A DNA stretch of 64,000 nt from Nocardiopsis_B mangrovi (GCF_042653925.1 NZ_JBHSFQ010000005.1:186001-250000), one strand, 5' to 3'; numbered from the stretch's first letter, positions 1 to 9,179 are shown. A program made the numbers and translations. The notes: a model not told the origin generated them from the sequence alone.

Positions 1-876
1 GCCGAAGGTGTTGCGCTTTCCGGTGGGCAGCGACTCGACGAACCCGCGCACGAACGCCTCGACGGCGCGGCGCAGCGGCTCGGTGACCGGCTCGTCCTCA
101 CGCAGCCCCTCCCCCAGGTTCCTGCGCAGCAGGTCGACGTCGAGGGCCGCGTAGCGGTACAGCGTGGCGGAGTTGAATTCGACGACGCCGATCATGCCCG
201 CACCGGTTTCATCGTCGGGGTTCTCATCGTCGACCGCGGTGTAGTAGTCGGACTCGTTCTCCACCGGGTGCACGCTGATGGCGTGGGCGACTTGGGCGGC
301 GGCGTCGACGTTGACGTCGGCGCCATCAGCCACCATCCGCCCGAACAGGGCGATGTCCACCGAGTGCCGGGTGTCGGCGAGTTCCTTGGCGCGCTTTTTG
401 TTGTCCTTGAGGAAGGTCGTGATGTCGGCGCGGCCTTCGACAGCGAGCCCGGCCAGGGCGTCGAGCTGGCGGGCGCTGAGGAACATCAGGTAGGCCGACT
501 CGGGCGCCGGGGCGTCCTCGCCGCGTTTCTTTGCGGCGTCGGCTTTGCGCTTGGGGACCTCGATCTTGGAGCCGGTGGCGGTCCGCACGGTCTCGGCGGC
601 CAGCGTCCAGGCGTCGCGCTCCTCGATCGAGCCGTCGATGCGGCGGATGCGCTCGGCCAACAGCTCGGCGACGCGTTTGGTGCGGATGCCCAGTTCGCCG
701 GCGTCGAGCATGTCGTCGAAGGCCATACGGGTGGCGCGTTTCCAGGCTTGGCTGGAGACCCGGGCGCGGCGGACGCCGCCGTAGAGGGCGGTCTTGGGCG
801 CGCCCGTGTCATCGCGGTTGATGTTGCTGGGCGGGACGGTCTGCAAGATGTGCAGGTCCACGATGGTGCGGCTCAT
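1..876 (-). CDS. cas7e: Cas7e (Cse4/CasC) Cascade backbone subunit, 3' end cut by window edge
   Basis: This is the backbone subunit that polymerises along the crRNA in the type I-E Cascade complex. The start region reads MSRTIVDLHILQTVPPSN, the characteristic beginning of Cse4/CasC proteins, followed by an Asn-Arg-Asp-Asp segment typical of the family. Only about 292 codons are visible and there is no stop before the left edge. The ATG overlaps the stop of cse2 as ATGA, so the two are translationally coupled. The order cas3-cas8e-cse2-cas7e is canonical for I-E, so cas5e, cas6e, cas1 and cas2 are expected just outside the window. Confidence 0.93.
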   Translation of the reverse strand, partial: MSRTIVDLHILQTVPPSNINRDDTGAPKTALYGGVRRARVSSQAWKRATRMAFDDMLDAGELGIRTKRVAELLAERIRRIDGSIEERDAWTLAAETVRTATGSKIEVPKRKADAAKKRGEDAPAPESAYLMFLSARQLDALAGLAVEGRADITTFLKDNKKRAKELADTRHSVDIALFGRMVADGADVNVDAAAQVAHAISVHPVENESDYYTAVDDENPDDETGAGMIGVVEFNSATLYRYAALDVDLLRRNLGEGLREDEPVTEPLRRAVEAFVRGFVESLPTGKRNTFG

Positions 877-1565
877 GGGCGGTCCTCGTCGGTCTCGGTG
901 GAGGGCTCGATCGCGGATGGCGATGTGTCGGTGCCGGCGGCTTTGCCGGCGGCCGCGGTGGTGGAGGAGGCGTGAAAGCCGCGCCCCCAGGCGGCGCGGA
1001 CGTCGCTGCGGCCGCCGGGTTGCTGGAAGCGGTGGATCTGGTCGGCCAGCAGGCCGTAGTCGAGGGCCACGGCGTCGCGCCGTAGCAGCACGACGATCTC
1101 GCGCAGCCGGAAGGCAAGGGTGGCCAGGTCGTGGGCGGTGCCGACCTGGACGAAGCGTCGCCGCAGCGGCTCGTCGATGTCGCCGGGCGGCATGAGCCGG
1201 CGCACGGCCGCGCCCAGGTCGCGTCCGCGCTGGTGCATGCGCTCCTCACGGCGGGACTGCTGGTGCACCGCGAAGAGTGTCAGCGCGATGTGGGCGGCGT
1301 CCTCCGCCTCCTCCTGCTCATTCGCCTTCTCTTCTCGTCGGAGGAAGGGCGGCATGGCCTCGTAGAAGCGATCGTCCAGCGTCAGGCCCCACAGTTCGGG
1401 GACCGCCTCGATGGTCTTGCCCGCGCCGCGCCGCAGTTGGGCCAGGGTGGCCACGGCGCCGGAGCGGTCGTGGATGTAACCGTTCTGGATCTCGCGGACG
1501 CGTTCGTCGACGAAGGCGCCGACCCACCGCAAGGGGGGCGTGCGCTTGGGGCCGGTGGTGGTCAC
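873..1565 (-). CDS. casB: Cse2 (CasB) small subunit of type I-E Cascade
   Basis: The product of 230 residues is the small Cascade subunit that helps stabilise the R-loop. The family-typical WVGAFVDERVREIQNGY opening and the central ...PHFLRREEK-like region (here MPPFLRREEKANEQEEAED) are present, and the length suits Cse2 proteins of actinobacteria. I place the start at a GTG that overlaps the cas8e stop as GTGA; a longer in-frame extension upstream lies inside cas8e and is not likely to be translated. The last ~35 residues are low-complexity Ala/Thr/Pro. It is co-transcribed with its Cascade neighbours on the minus strand. Confidence 0.92.
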   Translation of the reverse strand: MTTTGPKRTPPLRWVGAFVDERVREIQNGYIHDRSGAVATLAQLRRGAGKTIEAVPELWGLTLDDRFYEAMPPFLRREEKANEQEEAEDAAHIALTLFAVHQQSRREERMHQRGRDLGAAVRRLMPPGDIDEPLRRRFVQVGTAHDLATLAFRLREIVVLLRRDAVALDYGLLADQIHRFQQPGGRSDVRAAWGRGFHASSTTAAAGKAAGTDTSPSAIEPSTETDEDRP

Positions 1566-3223
1566 GCTCGTGCCTCGTCCGTCTGCTCGTCTGTGGTGGA
1601 CATCGGAAGCCCCTTGTTCAGCTCCGCGCGGAATCGCAGGTCGGCGCCGCCGGCCGTGAGCCAGAACGACCCGGTTGCGGTGTCGATGAGCCGGCCCGTC
1701 CAGGCCGCGTCGCCCGCCTGGTCGACCAGCCGCTTGCCGAGGTCGAGGACTGTTCGGCGGGCGAGGCGCTGCCATTCGCCGCGTTCGGCTTCGGGATCGT
1801 CGTCGGCGTGGAGTCCGTGCAGCCAGTGCCGGAAGGGCCCGTCGAGTGCGGCGAAGCCAAGGTCGCGGGCCGTGGCCTTCGGGCCTTCGGTCTCGGCGCC
1901 GGCTGCCTGCGCGAGTCGCTGGGCGAGATCGCCCAGGGCGGTGACCGCGCGTTCGGCGTCGGCGACCGCGTCGACGGCGGTCTGGCCGAGTTCGGCGTCG
2001 CGCTGGTGGAGCACGGCCACGGCCATGGCGACGCTGTCGTCGACGATCTCGTCGATGACCGACTGCTGGGTGCCGTAGACGACGCCGCACAGCCGTACGC
2101 GGATCAGGTGGTCGTGTGCCAGGAGCCCTTCGTTGGCCAGCCGGTTGACCCAGTCGAGCACGCGAGGGCGCACCACCGCGGCGGCCTCCTTGCGCTGCTC
2201 GGCGCCGGTCGCCCGTCCGGTGACCAGGGCGGCCAGTCCGCGCCAGGCGGTGCGCGTGGGATCGTGCTCGCGCGGCAGGTAGACCTGCGACCGGCCCAGC
2301 TTCTTCTCTTGGGCGGGGCTGCGCCGCCAGGCGGTCATCGGCTCGCGGTTGTGCATGTTGTGCGGTGTCAGCGGGTCTCCGTAGGCCAGCAGCGCGCCGT
2401 ACACCCCCTCGGCGTCGTAGCGCAGCCGCAGGCGGCGGCTCTGCCAGGTGTAGAGGTCGCGGACTCCGCTGGGGCGTGCCGCCAGCTCACGGGCATCGGC
2501 AGGGGCCGCCCCGGCAGGGTCGCGGCGCCAAGCGGGGCGGTCGTCGGCGTCGATGTGAAGGTTGTCGGCATCGGCCGCGATCAAGTTGAGCAGCAGGGTC
2601 TCATGCAGGGTGTCGCCTTCGGCGAGCACGCCGCCGATGTTGCCCGTCCACCCCACCCCTTGCGGGTAGCCCTTGCCCCCTTTGACGCGGGGGTCGCCCA
2701 CCGCCCCGGACTTGATGCCGGAGGGGTCGTAGGCGTGGGCGTGCACGACCCACCGGGCGGCCTCGGCGAAGCCGAGGCGGCCGGCACCGCGGGCCCGCAT
2801 GGTGAAGAACGGTGCGCCGTTGGGCACGTCGGCGACGATGCGGTCGAGGGAGAAGTACTCGTCCTTGGCCGTGCGCAGACCGGCGACCTGGAAGAACGGT
2901 GTCCGGGGGTGCAGCAGGTCGAAGCGGTCGCGGTACCGGTCCAGGTAGGCGGCGATGCGCTCGGAGGGCAATCCGTCCCGCCACAGCTCCGCACAGTGCT
3001 CGGAGTCGCGCGGACCCTCGATGGCGTCGTGCACGATCGCCAGCAGCAGCCGCACCAGCGCGAACTCCTGGGTGGGCACATCGCCGACGATGCGGCGCAA
3101 TGAGACGGCCTGCTCCACGACATCCCGCAACGACAGCTCCTCCTCACTGCCGTCCAGACGCTGGACCGGGATCCACGGACGAGCGATCAGGTCGTAGGAG
3201 AGCGGAGGGATCTCATCGGACAC
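1562..3223 (-). CDS. cas8e: Cas8e (Cse1/CasA) large subunit of type I-E Cascade
   Basis: This is the large Cascade subunit that recognises the PAM and recruits Cas3. The N terminus (SYDLIARPWIPVQ) is the signature opening of Cse1 proteins, and the total of 553 residues matches the family. I choose the GTG at 3223 because a GAGG sits six bases upstream; a TTG at 3235 in the same frame is possible but has no comparable ribosome-binding site. The gene overlaps the cas3 stop by 11 bases and the cse2 start by 4 bases, so the whole block is one operon read leftward, away from the adjacent array's trailer end. Confidence 0.94.
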   Translation of the reverse strand: MSDEIPPLSYDLIARPWIPVQRLDGSEEELSLRDVVEQAVSLRRIVGDVPTQEFALVRLLLAIVHDAIEGPRDSEHCAELWRDGLPSERIAAYLDRYRDRFDLLHPRTPFFQVAGLRTAKDEYFSLDRIVADVPNGAPFFTMRARGAGRLGFAEAARWVVHAHAYDPSGIKSGAVGDPRVKGGKGYPQGVGWTGNIGGVLAEGDTLHETLLLNLIAADADNLHIDADDRPAWRRDPAGAAPADARELAARPSGVRDLYTWQSRRLRLRYDAEGVYGALLAYGDPLTPHNMHNREPMTAWRRSPAQEKKLGRSQVYLPREHDPTRTAWRGLAALVTGRATGAEQRKEAAAVVRPRVLDWVNRLANEGLLAHDHLIRVRLCGVVYGTQQSVIDEIVDDSVAMAVAVLHQRDAELGQTAVDAVADAERAVTALGDLAQRLAQAAGAETEGPKATARDLGFAALDGPFRHWLHGLHADDDPEAERGEWQRLARRTVLDLGKRLVDQAGDAAWTGRLIDTATGSFWLTAGGADLRFRAELNKGLPMSTTDEQTDEARA

Positions 3224-6182
3224 GGTGGACCTCAAGACCGTCGGATCGGCTGTAGTGGAGTTCGTAGCCTGCCAGGCGGCGACGACGGTTCTCGTCGAGG
3301 ACGAGGATCAGCTCGCCGGCGAGCCAGTGCGCCTCCTTGGTCTGCCAGGCGGGAAAGCAGTCGGCTTCGAGTTCGGCGATCGCCGCGTCCAGGGTGCGGG
3401 GGTCGGAGAACTCGGGCGGCAGACGCAGGCCGCAGGCGGCCACGATCCGGGCCAGGCGGGCACCAGGGGCTGCGTCGGTCGGCAGCGCCAGCCCGCCGCG
3501 CGCGTGCCCGTCCCGGTCGGGGGACAGCCAGGGAACCGTGGCCAGCGTGCCGTCGGCGCGCCGCTGCGCGACCAGGACCTCCACGCTCTCTCGGCTGTCG
3601 CGCACCTGGGCCTTGCCGCCACGGCTGTCCTCCACGTCGCCGACCCCGGCCTCCACCCAGCCCACCAGAGCCCGGCCGGGGCGCGCCTGCCGGTTGAGCA
3701 GAAACGCGTCGGCCTTGTACCGCTGTTCTGCCTGGTGCGTTTCGTGGGCGGTGCGCGCCTCGGCCATGGCCTCGGCCCACTTCGGGGGAGCGACCACCTG
3801 GTCGCCGTAGGCGTGCTGCACCAGCGGGCTGATGTCGTCGGGCAGGCGCACCGTGCTTCCCGTCGCGGAGGTGTGCGACAGATACGGCTCCAGTACCGCC
3901 AGCGAGCACAGCAGCGGGTAGGTCCGGTAGACGGCGCGCGATCCCCGGACCGGTTGGGGCACGGGGGCGTCCCAGTCGACGCCGGTGATCAAGCAGCGGG
4001 CGGCACGCAGCCGGGGCGGGCGCTCGCATTGGCCGAGGCCACGCTGATGGCGGTGCAGGCGGCCCATGCGCTGCAACAGCAGGTCGACCGGCGCCAGGTC
4101 GCTGACCAGCAGGTCGAAGTCGACGTCAAGAGACTGCTCGACGACCTGGCTGGCGACCACGATGCGTTTGTCGGGCCGCATCCCGCCCCGATCGGCGGCC
4201 TTCCCCGGAGGGCCGAACTCGGCGAGCAGTCGCGCATCGTTGTCGGAGCGATCCAGGTCCAGAAAGCGGGCGTGGGCGACGGTGACCTGAGCGTCGCCGA
4301 ACCGCTTGCGCAGGACGGCGGCGGTTTCCAGGACGCGGCGGACCGTGTTGCGCACCACCAGCGCGCACCCGCCCCCGTCGAGCTCCAGCTCAAGCCGGTC
4401 GGCCAACCGCTCGACATCGTCATCGAGGCGCTCCAGGCGCACCGACGTAGCGCGGCCCGAGGCGCCGGGGACCGCGATCCGCGGCGCGGCGCCCGGCGCG
4501 ACCGTGGTGATGAGCGGATAGCCCTGCGCCTCCCGCACCGAGTCGAAGACGGCATCGGACTCCGCGGAAGCGGAAGAGGAGTCTCCTGCGGCGTAGACCC
4601 TGACGAGTTCGCGGCGCCGCGCGGCCGGCAGCGTCGCCGAAAGCACCACCACCGGCACCCCGTAGGCACCCAGCCATTCCAGGACCCGGTCGAGGTAGGC
4701 GTTCATGTAGGTGTCGTAGGCGTGGGCCTCGTCGATCACCACGACCTTGCCCGCCAGAGCGAGGTGGCGCAGCGCCAGGTGCCGGCTCTTCAGCCCGGCG
4801 AACAGCAGCTGATCGATGGTGCCCACGGTGAAGCTCGACAGCATCCCCTTCTTGCGTCCGCGCAGCCAATGGTGGGCGACCAACTCGGCCGAAGCCGCAT
4901 GGGCGTCGCCGCGGTGGGCCCAATGGTCCCCGCCGCCGTCGGAGGCGATACCGGCCAGCGCACGGCGCCCGGCCCCCATCAACTCGGTGAAACGCTCGTT
5001 GAGGGCCGCCTTGGAGTGGGCGAGGAACACCGAATGCGCGCCGGTTTCCACGCGGGCGTCGGGTAGATGGTTCAGCCAGTCGAGCAAGCGGGGGAACATG
5101 GCGTTGCCGGTGGCCATGGTGGGCAGGGCGACGAAGCAGCCGCCGGCGCCGGAGCGGGAGGCGAAGATCTCGGCGACGGCGAGCGCGGCCTCGGTCTTGC
5201 CCTCGCCCATGGGCGCCTCGATCACCATCAGGCCAGGCGCGGCCATCTCACGGGCCATGGTCACCGCTGCTTCCTGCACGGGGCGGGGGCTGGCGCCGGC
5301 GGGCAGGTCGAAACGGGTGGCGAAGATGCCATCGGGACCGGCTTCAGGCTCGACCGCGACCCATGGACGCGGCAGATCGAGTCCGCGCCACGCCGTCTCG
5401 ATGCGCTCGGGGTCGCTGCCGCGCTCGCCGGGGAAGTAGGGGAAGAGCTCCGGGTTGCTGGCGATCCAGTCGGCGACGATCACGAGGCCGGTCAGCAGTA
5501 CCTGCGTCGACTGCGGCAGCGCCATCGTTCGCCAGTCGGCGATACGGTCCCGCACGCCGCAGACCGCGGCGGCCGTGTCGAGTAGTTCGTGCTGGACGCC
5601 GCGCCACGCCTCCTCGCTGCCGCGGGTGCGCAAGAGCGACCGGTGCCGTGCCAGCTCGGCGATGTCGGCGTGCGTCGGAGCGATGCCGTGGTGGCCGCCG
5701 ACGATGACGGACAGTTGAAGCGTGGCCTGTTTGCCCCAATCGTGGCGCTCGACGAGCCATTCCTGGAGCAGCATCTGACCGGCCAGCCCGTGCGGGGCGA
5801 GCCTGCGGTCGGGCATCTGCTTCTGCAACCGCATCTCCAGACCTGCTCGGCGCATCGCATCGGCAAGCCCCTCCACTTGGCACGCGAAGGAGGGCGTGGC
5901 CTTCCCGATGTCGTGGACGGCCGCCAACCAGACGGCCATCCGCCGAGCATCACCGGCGCCCCCCGGCACAGCGGCGGCCACCAGCTGACGCACTCGGTCG
6001 GGGACCCATTCGTCCCACAACCGCTCGGCCACGGCGGCACTGTCGGCCATATGCCGCCACAGCGGCAGCCAGCCCTCGGAGTCGAAGTCGTGCTTGGCCC
6101 ACACCGTCCGCGCGGCTGCGGAAAGTCCACTGGGCCAGGATGGGAGGGATCCCGCGAAATCCATGGCGCCAGTCAACCGCAC
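3213..6182 (-). CDS. cas3: Cas3 HD nuclease-helicase (type I-E)
   Basis: The 989-residue effector degrades the target strand after Cascade recruitment. An N-terminal HD nuclease domain shows HMAD near residue 43, HD at 90-91 in AVHDIGKA, and GGHHG at 162-166. The helicase part has a Walker A motif APMGEGKTEAA around 323-333, DEAH at 484-487 in VVIDEAHAYD, and VVLSATLP further on. The start is a GTG 4 bases after GGGGG; an ATG six codons later (AMDFAGS) is an alternative. It is the first gene of the cas operon and lies 92 bases beyond the distal repeat of array 1. Confidence 0.96.
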   Translation of the reverse strand: MRLTGAMDFAGSLPSWPSGLSAAARTVWAKHDFDSEGWLPLWRHMADSAAVAERLWDEWVPDRVRQLVAAAVPGGAGDARRMAVWLAAVHDIGKATPSFACQVEGLADAMRRAGLEMRLQKQMPDRRLAPHGLAGQMLLQEWLVERHDWGKQATLQLSVIVGGHHGIAPTHADIAELARHRSLLRTRGSEEAWRGVQHELLDTAAAVCGVRDRIADWRTMALPQSTQVLLTGLVIVADWIASNPELFPYFPGERGSDPERIETAWRGLDLPRPWVAVEPEAGPDGIFATRFDLPAGASPRPVQEAAVTMAREMAAPGLMVIEAPMGEGKTEAALAVAEIFASRSGAGGCFVALPTMATGNAMFPRLLDWLNHLPDARVETGAHSVFLAHSKAALNERFTELMGAGRRALAGIASDGGGDHWAHRGDAHAASAELVAHHWLRGRKKGMLSSFTVGTIDQLLFAGLKSRHLALRHLALAGKVVVIDEAHAYDTYMNAYLDRVLEWLGAYGVPVVVLSATLPAARRRELVRVYAAGDSSSASAESDAVFDSVREAQGYPLITTVAPGAAPRIAVPGASGRATSVRLERLDDDVERLADRLELELDGGGCALVVRNTVRRVLETAAVLRKRFGDAQVTVAHARFLDLDRSDNDARLLAEFGPPGKAADRGGMRPDKRIVVASQVVEQSLDVDFDLLVSDLAPVDLLLQRMGRLHRHQRGLGQCERPPRLRAARCLITGVDWDAPVPQPVRGSRAVYRTYPLLCSLAVLEPYLSHTSATGSTVRLPDDISPLVQHAYGDQVVAPPKWAEAMAEARTAHETHQAEQRYKADAFLLNRQARPGRALVGWVEAGVGDVEDSRGGKAQVRDSRESVEVLVAQRRADGTLATVPWLSPDRDGHARGGLALPTDAAPGARLARIVAACGLRLPPEFSDPRTLDAAIAELEADCFPAWQTKEAHWLAGELILVLDENRRRRLAGYELHYSRSDGLEVHRVR

Positions 6183-6274
6183 GGGACCCCCTAAGGCAGG
6201 CAGATCAGGAAAATCGGCATACCCGAACTTGCAGGGCCGGAGGCCGGGTCACGGCCCACACCTCCGGCCCACCC

Positions 6275-7280
6275 AGGTCAATCCCCGCGTGCGCGGGGAG
6301 CAGCTGGTGTAGTCGGCGTCGTCGGCGTCCATCCTGGGACCATCCCCGCGTGCGCGGGGAGCAGCCGACAGGCCGCCTTCGCCCGCCGTCAGCGCAGGGG
6401 ACCATCCCCGCGTGCGCGAGGAGCAGGCCCGGCTTGGACTTCTTAGCCTTGCCGTCGCGGGACCATCCCCGCGTGCGCGGGGAGCAGCTCCGCTCCGGCG
6501 GCCGCCGGCGCGGGTGCCGGGGACCATCCCCGCGTGCGCGGGGAGCAGGACTTCGACCCCCAAGGCCACCTCACGAGCCAGGGACCATCCCCGCGTGCGC
6601 GGGGAGCAGGGGCAGCAGGCCCCCGCGCAGCAGCGGGGCGGGGGACCATCCCCGCGTGCGCGGGGAGCAGACATCCTTCGGGTTCGGACGCGACCACTCG
6701 TTGGGACCATCCCCGCGTGCGCGGGGAGCAGAGCGGCAATTCGCACTCGTGGGAGCGGAACGGGGGACCATCCCCGCGTGCGCGGGGAGCAGGGCGTCAC
6801 CCCGCAGGAGACCACCGAGGACCAGGGACCATCCCCGCGTGCGCGGGGAGCAGGTCAAGCGCATCGACGCTGAGGACATCCAGGCGGGACCATCCCCGCG
6901 TGCGCGGGGAGCAGTACGTCGACGAAGCGACGCTGGTGCCGCAACCGGGACCATCCCCGCGTGCGCGGGGAGCAGGACCTCGGCCACTGCGACCAGTGCT
7001 ACCGGCCGGGACCATCCCCGCGTGCGCGGGGAGCAGCGCCACCGGCCGTTCGACCGCCGGTAGGTCACGGGACCATCCCCGCGTGCGCGGGGAGCAGCCG
7101 TCGTCCTGACCCCGGAATTTGGGCTTGTGGGGACCATCCCCGCGTGCGCGGGGAGCAGGCCGTTCCACACCCGGTCTCGGCGTACCAAACGGGACCATCC
7201 CCGCGTGCGCGGGGAGCAGTCCCACTGCTCTGACCAAGCAAAACGGCCCCGGGGACCATCCCCGCGTGCGCGGGGAGCAG
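6275..7280 (-). CRISPR. Type I-E CRISPR array 1, 17 repeats / 16 spacers
   Basis: Seventeen 29-bp repeats recur every 61-62 bp. On the crRNA strand (minus) each begins CTGCTCCCCGCG, has the palindromic core CCCCGCG-CAC-GCGGGG and ends with the 8-base handle ATGGTCCC. Repeat starts on the plus strand are 6275, 6336, 6398, 6459, 6520, 6581, 6642, 6703, 6764, 6825, 6886, 6947, 7008, 7069, 7130, 7191 and 7252. Spacers are 32 or 33 nt. The first listed repeat (6275-6303) has a diverged handle end and the third has one G-to-A change, which fits these being the old, leader-distal end. Transcription runs from the leader at 7281 leftward toward cas3. Confidence 0.98.
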
Positions 7281-7418
7281 GCTCAACGACCTGCATGTTT
7301 ATCTTAGACCACCCCTGTTTTTCTTCACTCCCACTGAAAACGACACTCATATACAAAACGGATTCATGAACACAAATACCCCAAGGTGGCGCCAACAACC
7401 GGTACGCCTGGCCTTGAT
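7281..7418 (-). promoter_or_regulatory. Leader of CRISPR array 1
   Basis: This A+T-rich stretch directly abuts the leader-proximal repeat and is nearly identical to the sequence beyond array 2. Read on the minus strand it contains a TAAGAT at 7301-7306 that could serve as a -10 hexamer about 20 bases before the first repeat; no good -35 is evident. Position, A+T content and conservation between the arrays identify it as the leader needed for transcription and spacer acquisition. Confidence 0.85.
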
Positions 7419-7571
7419 CCATGACGAAGACCTGGTCTTCGACGTCCATCTGAGCCGGTTTCGGTGACTCGAACTCGCCATCGATCAAGACGCAGTTGTC
7501 TGCCACTCGCACCCGCTCGACAACGAACGGCCGGCCCTGGGGGAGGTTCCTGAGTTCCTGTCCGCCCATCG
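7419..7571 (-). pseudogene. DUF2089-like gene remnant upstream of array 1 leader
   Basis: From an ATG at 7571 the minus strand reads MGGQELRNLPQGRPFVVERV and goes on through DGEFESPKPAQMDVEDQVFV. This resembles the N-terminal half of DUF2089-family proteins as I remember them (GRPFVVERVR..., then GEFELPxLAQLSxEDQVFV). The expected second half, a helix-turn-helix-like segment with SYPTVKNRL, is missing and the frame runs into the array leader instead. I infer a truncated gene whose 3' part was replaced by the CRISPR leader. The family assignment is from memory. Confidence 0.5.
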
Positions 7572-7827
7572 CCTGATCTTTCTGTCCTAAGTCAGATCCG
7601 GCGAGGATGTGACGTCCAAGATGTTGGTCTTGATCCTCTCGAATCCGACGACCGGCACCGCGGCTCGCGCGGGAGGGAGCAGTCCCTAGCCACGCAGGGC
7701 GGATCGGATCGCAGCGGCAAGGAGGGCCGGGCTGCGGGCGCCGCCGAGCACGGCGACGTGGGAGCCGCGCGCAGACGGATGCGCGCAAGACCGTCCCGAC
7801 CGATGGCCGTCCCTGGCGCGAACGTGC

Positions 7828-7860
7828 GGAAGCCGCCCGCGCGACGCGCGGACGGCTTCC
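7828..7860 (-). terminator. Hairpin terminator after the BldC-like gene
   Basis: GGAAGCCG at 7828-7835 pairs with CGGCTTCC at 7853-7860, extended by an inner CCGCGC/GCGCGG stem and a 3-base loop. It follows the 3' end of the minus-strand gene at 7895. There is no U-run, as is usual in high-G+C actinomycetes. Confidence 0.6.
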
Positions 7861-7894
7861 CTTGATCCCGAAGGGAAAAGATGAATCCCCTCCC

Positions 7895-8140
7895 CTACCC
7901 GGCGGGCTCCTCCGGGTCCACGTGCGGCCTGGCCGCGATGAACGCCTGGACGTCGGCGTCGCGGTAGCGCAGCTTGCGGCCCGGTGTGCGGACCGCGGTG
8001 AGCCTGCCCTCACGTGTCCAGCGCATGACCGTCTCAGGGTGCACCCGGAACACGTCGGCGACTTCAGCTGTGGTCCACAACCGGGTGTCCTCGATCCCGG
8101 GCGGGGCGGCATACCGCCGGTCGGCGTCGGGCACCCGCAC
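7895..8140 (-). CDS. BldC/AlpA-like helix-turn-helix DNA-binding protein
   Basis: An 81-residue protein with a single MerR-type helix-turn-helix: LWTTAEVADVFRVHPETVMR is followed by WTREGRLTAVRTPG and KLRYRDADVQAFI. This is the HTH_17 excisionase/BldC fold, which binds direct repeats in DNA. The start is a GTG at 8140 giving VRVPDAD; no strong ribosome-binding site is visible. A stable hairpin follows the stop. Proteins of this size act as developmental regulators (BldC) or as recombination directionality factors; no integrase is nearby, so the former is more likely. Confidence 0.8.
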   Translation of the reverse strand: MRVPDADRRYAAPPGIEDTRLWTTAEVADVFRVHPETVMRWTREGRLTAVRTPGRKLRYRDADVQAFIAARPHVDPEEPAG

Positions 8141-8427
8141 AAGTCGCGCAACCGGAACCGGGGCCTCCCTCTGCCTGCCCTCTGCCTCCTTCCCTTGGGT
8201 GGTGTCGGGTGTGCGCTTGGGCAGCGGGGGTCGGTCGCTAACGGCGGGTCTCTCGCGCTCGGGGTCGGGGCGTCGGGTCGGGGGCCGTCCGGCAGGCTCT
8301 GGGCCAAACGGTCATGGGTCCACGTAGCCCTGCCCTCCCCTCCAGAACGGGCAGGGACACGCGGGTTCTCGGGAGCGGTCGGGTGGCCTGACCCCGGAGG
8401 GTTGCGCTTCCCGCACCGCGTCGGGGG

Positions 8428-8637
8428 TTAGGGCTTCTTCGGGTTGCCGCACCACGTGCACGCGTTGGCGTGGTCGGGTTGGCCGCCCCGTTCACACAGG
8501 TCACACGTCCACGCGGTCACGGGGCGCAGGACGGTTCTATGTTCGGTCCCGTCGCGGTCGGCGGGTGCGGGTGCGTTGCCGACGTCGCCAGTTGTGTCGG
8601 GGCCGGGGCTGCGGGGTGCTCCTGCGCGCGGGGTCAC
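8428..8637 (-). CDS. Small zinc-ribbon protein (RanBP2-type-like)
   Basis: A 69-residue product whose C-terminal third reads WTCDLCERGG, about seven residues, then ACTWCGNPKKP: two C-x2-C pairs 11 residues apart preceded by W-x. That is the pattern of a RanBP2-like zinc ribbon. The N-terminal part is low-complexity Pro/Ala/Arg. The GTG start overlaps the stop of the upstream gene as GTGA, so the pair is translationally coupled. Function is unknown; a role in protein or nucleic-acid binding is an inference from the ribbon. Confidence 0.6.
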   Translation of the reverse strand: MTPRAGAPRSPGPDTTGDVGNAPAPADRDGTEHRTVLRPVTAWTCDLCERGGQPDHANACTWCGNPKKP

Positions 8638-8978
8638 CGCCCTACCCCTTCGAGGATGCGGCGCTCGTGGGCCCGGTAGTGGCCACCCACGATCCCGGCG
8701 AGCGGGTCGATCCCGGGGGCGTCCACGATCGGCGTGCGGGGCAGCGGCTGCGTCCGGTCGGCGAAGCGGTGAGGTATCCGGTGCCGTCCCACGTGCGACA
8801 GCTCGTCGTCCCGGTGTGGCCGGGCGGTCGTCGGCTCGGGGGCGCATCGACTCCCGGTCGTCGTGTGCCGCCCGGATGAGGTGGTCCGGTGCGTCTGGCG
8901 GTTGCGGACCCTGGTCCCGGTGTGCGGGGGCCATACGGCCCGGATGAACGCCCTGAGCAGGGCGGTAAGGTGCTCCAT
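8634..8978 (-). CDS. Hypothetical protein, 114 residues
   Basis: I do not recognise a family. The start is supported by GAGGAG seven bases ahead of the ATG (MEHLTALLRAFIRAV). The N terminus is a short amphipathic helix, the middle is rich in Arg/His/Thr, and the C terminus ends in a plausible helix (GHYRAHERRILEGV). It is coupled to the downstream zinc-ribbon gene by a GTGA overlap and diverges from the XRE regulator at 9197, across a 218-bp intergenic region. Gene pairs of this type often accompany WhiJ/Scr-like regulators. Confidence 0.55.
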   Translation of the reverse strand: MEHLTALLRAFIRAVWPPHTGTRVRNRQTHRTTSSGRHTTTGSRCAPEPTTARPHRDDELSHVGRHRIPHRFADRTQPLPRTPIVDAPGIDPLAGIVGGHYRAHERRILEGVGR

Positions 8979-9179
8979 GTCATCAGCTCCTCATAGCTGG
9001 TGGCCACGCCCCCGGACGGTCTCCGACAGTTCGTCGCGGGGGTCTGTCGTGTCCGTCGTGTCGCTTCAGCGACAGCTTTCCCCACGCCCTTCTTCAGCGC
9101 CATGGACCTGCAATTTCTTCGACAGACACGTAGCAACCACAGCCACAGAAATGACAAAAACAAACATTCCGGCGGCACA

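Larger units (their letters stand above)
7281..7674. repeat. Duplicated leader-side segment, copy 1 (partner 11339-11736)
   Basis: About 395 bp beginning exactly at the array border matches 11339-11736 in the same orientation, at very roughly 80-85% identity by eye, including the array leader and a decayed DUF2089-like reading frame. The similarity stops at about 7674/11736. The arrays were therefore duplicated together with their leader and flanking gene fragment. Confidence 0.9.

Noticed and set aside
268..3103. Long plus-strand frames opposite the cas operon
   Set aside because: They are antisense shadows of cas7e, cse2 and cas8e, rich in Gly/Val/Arg, without ribosome-binding sites or motifs.
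6140..7369. Long frames with periodic PSPRARGA or DHPRVRGEQ segments
   Set aside because: They are translations of the CRISPR repeats read through in several frames, not genes; the same holds at 10592-11365.
8141..8427. Frames between the BldC-like gene and the zinc-ribbon gene
   Set aside because: Only Arg/Pro/Thr-rich low-complexity translations; no start signal or motif.
9000..9104. Possible upstream extension or extra peptide (MALKKGVGKAVAEATRR) ahead of the 114-residue gene
   Set aside because: The internal ATG at 8978 has a strong ribosome-binding site, while this stretch lies in the divergent promoter region.
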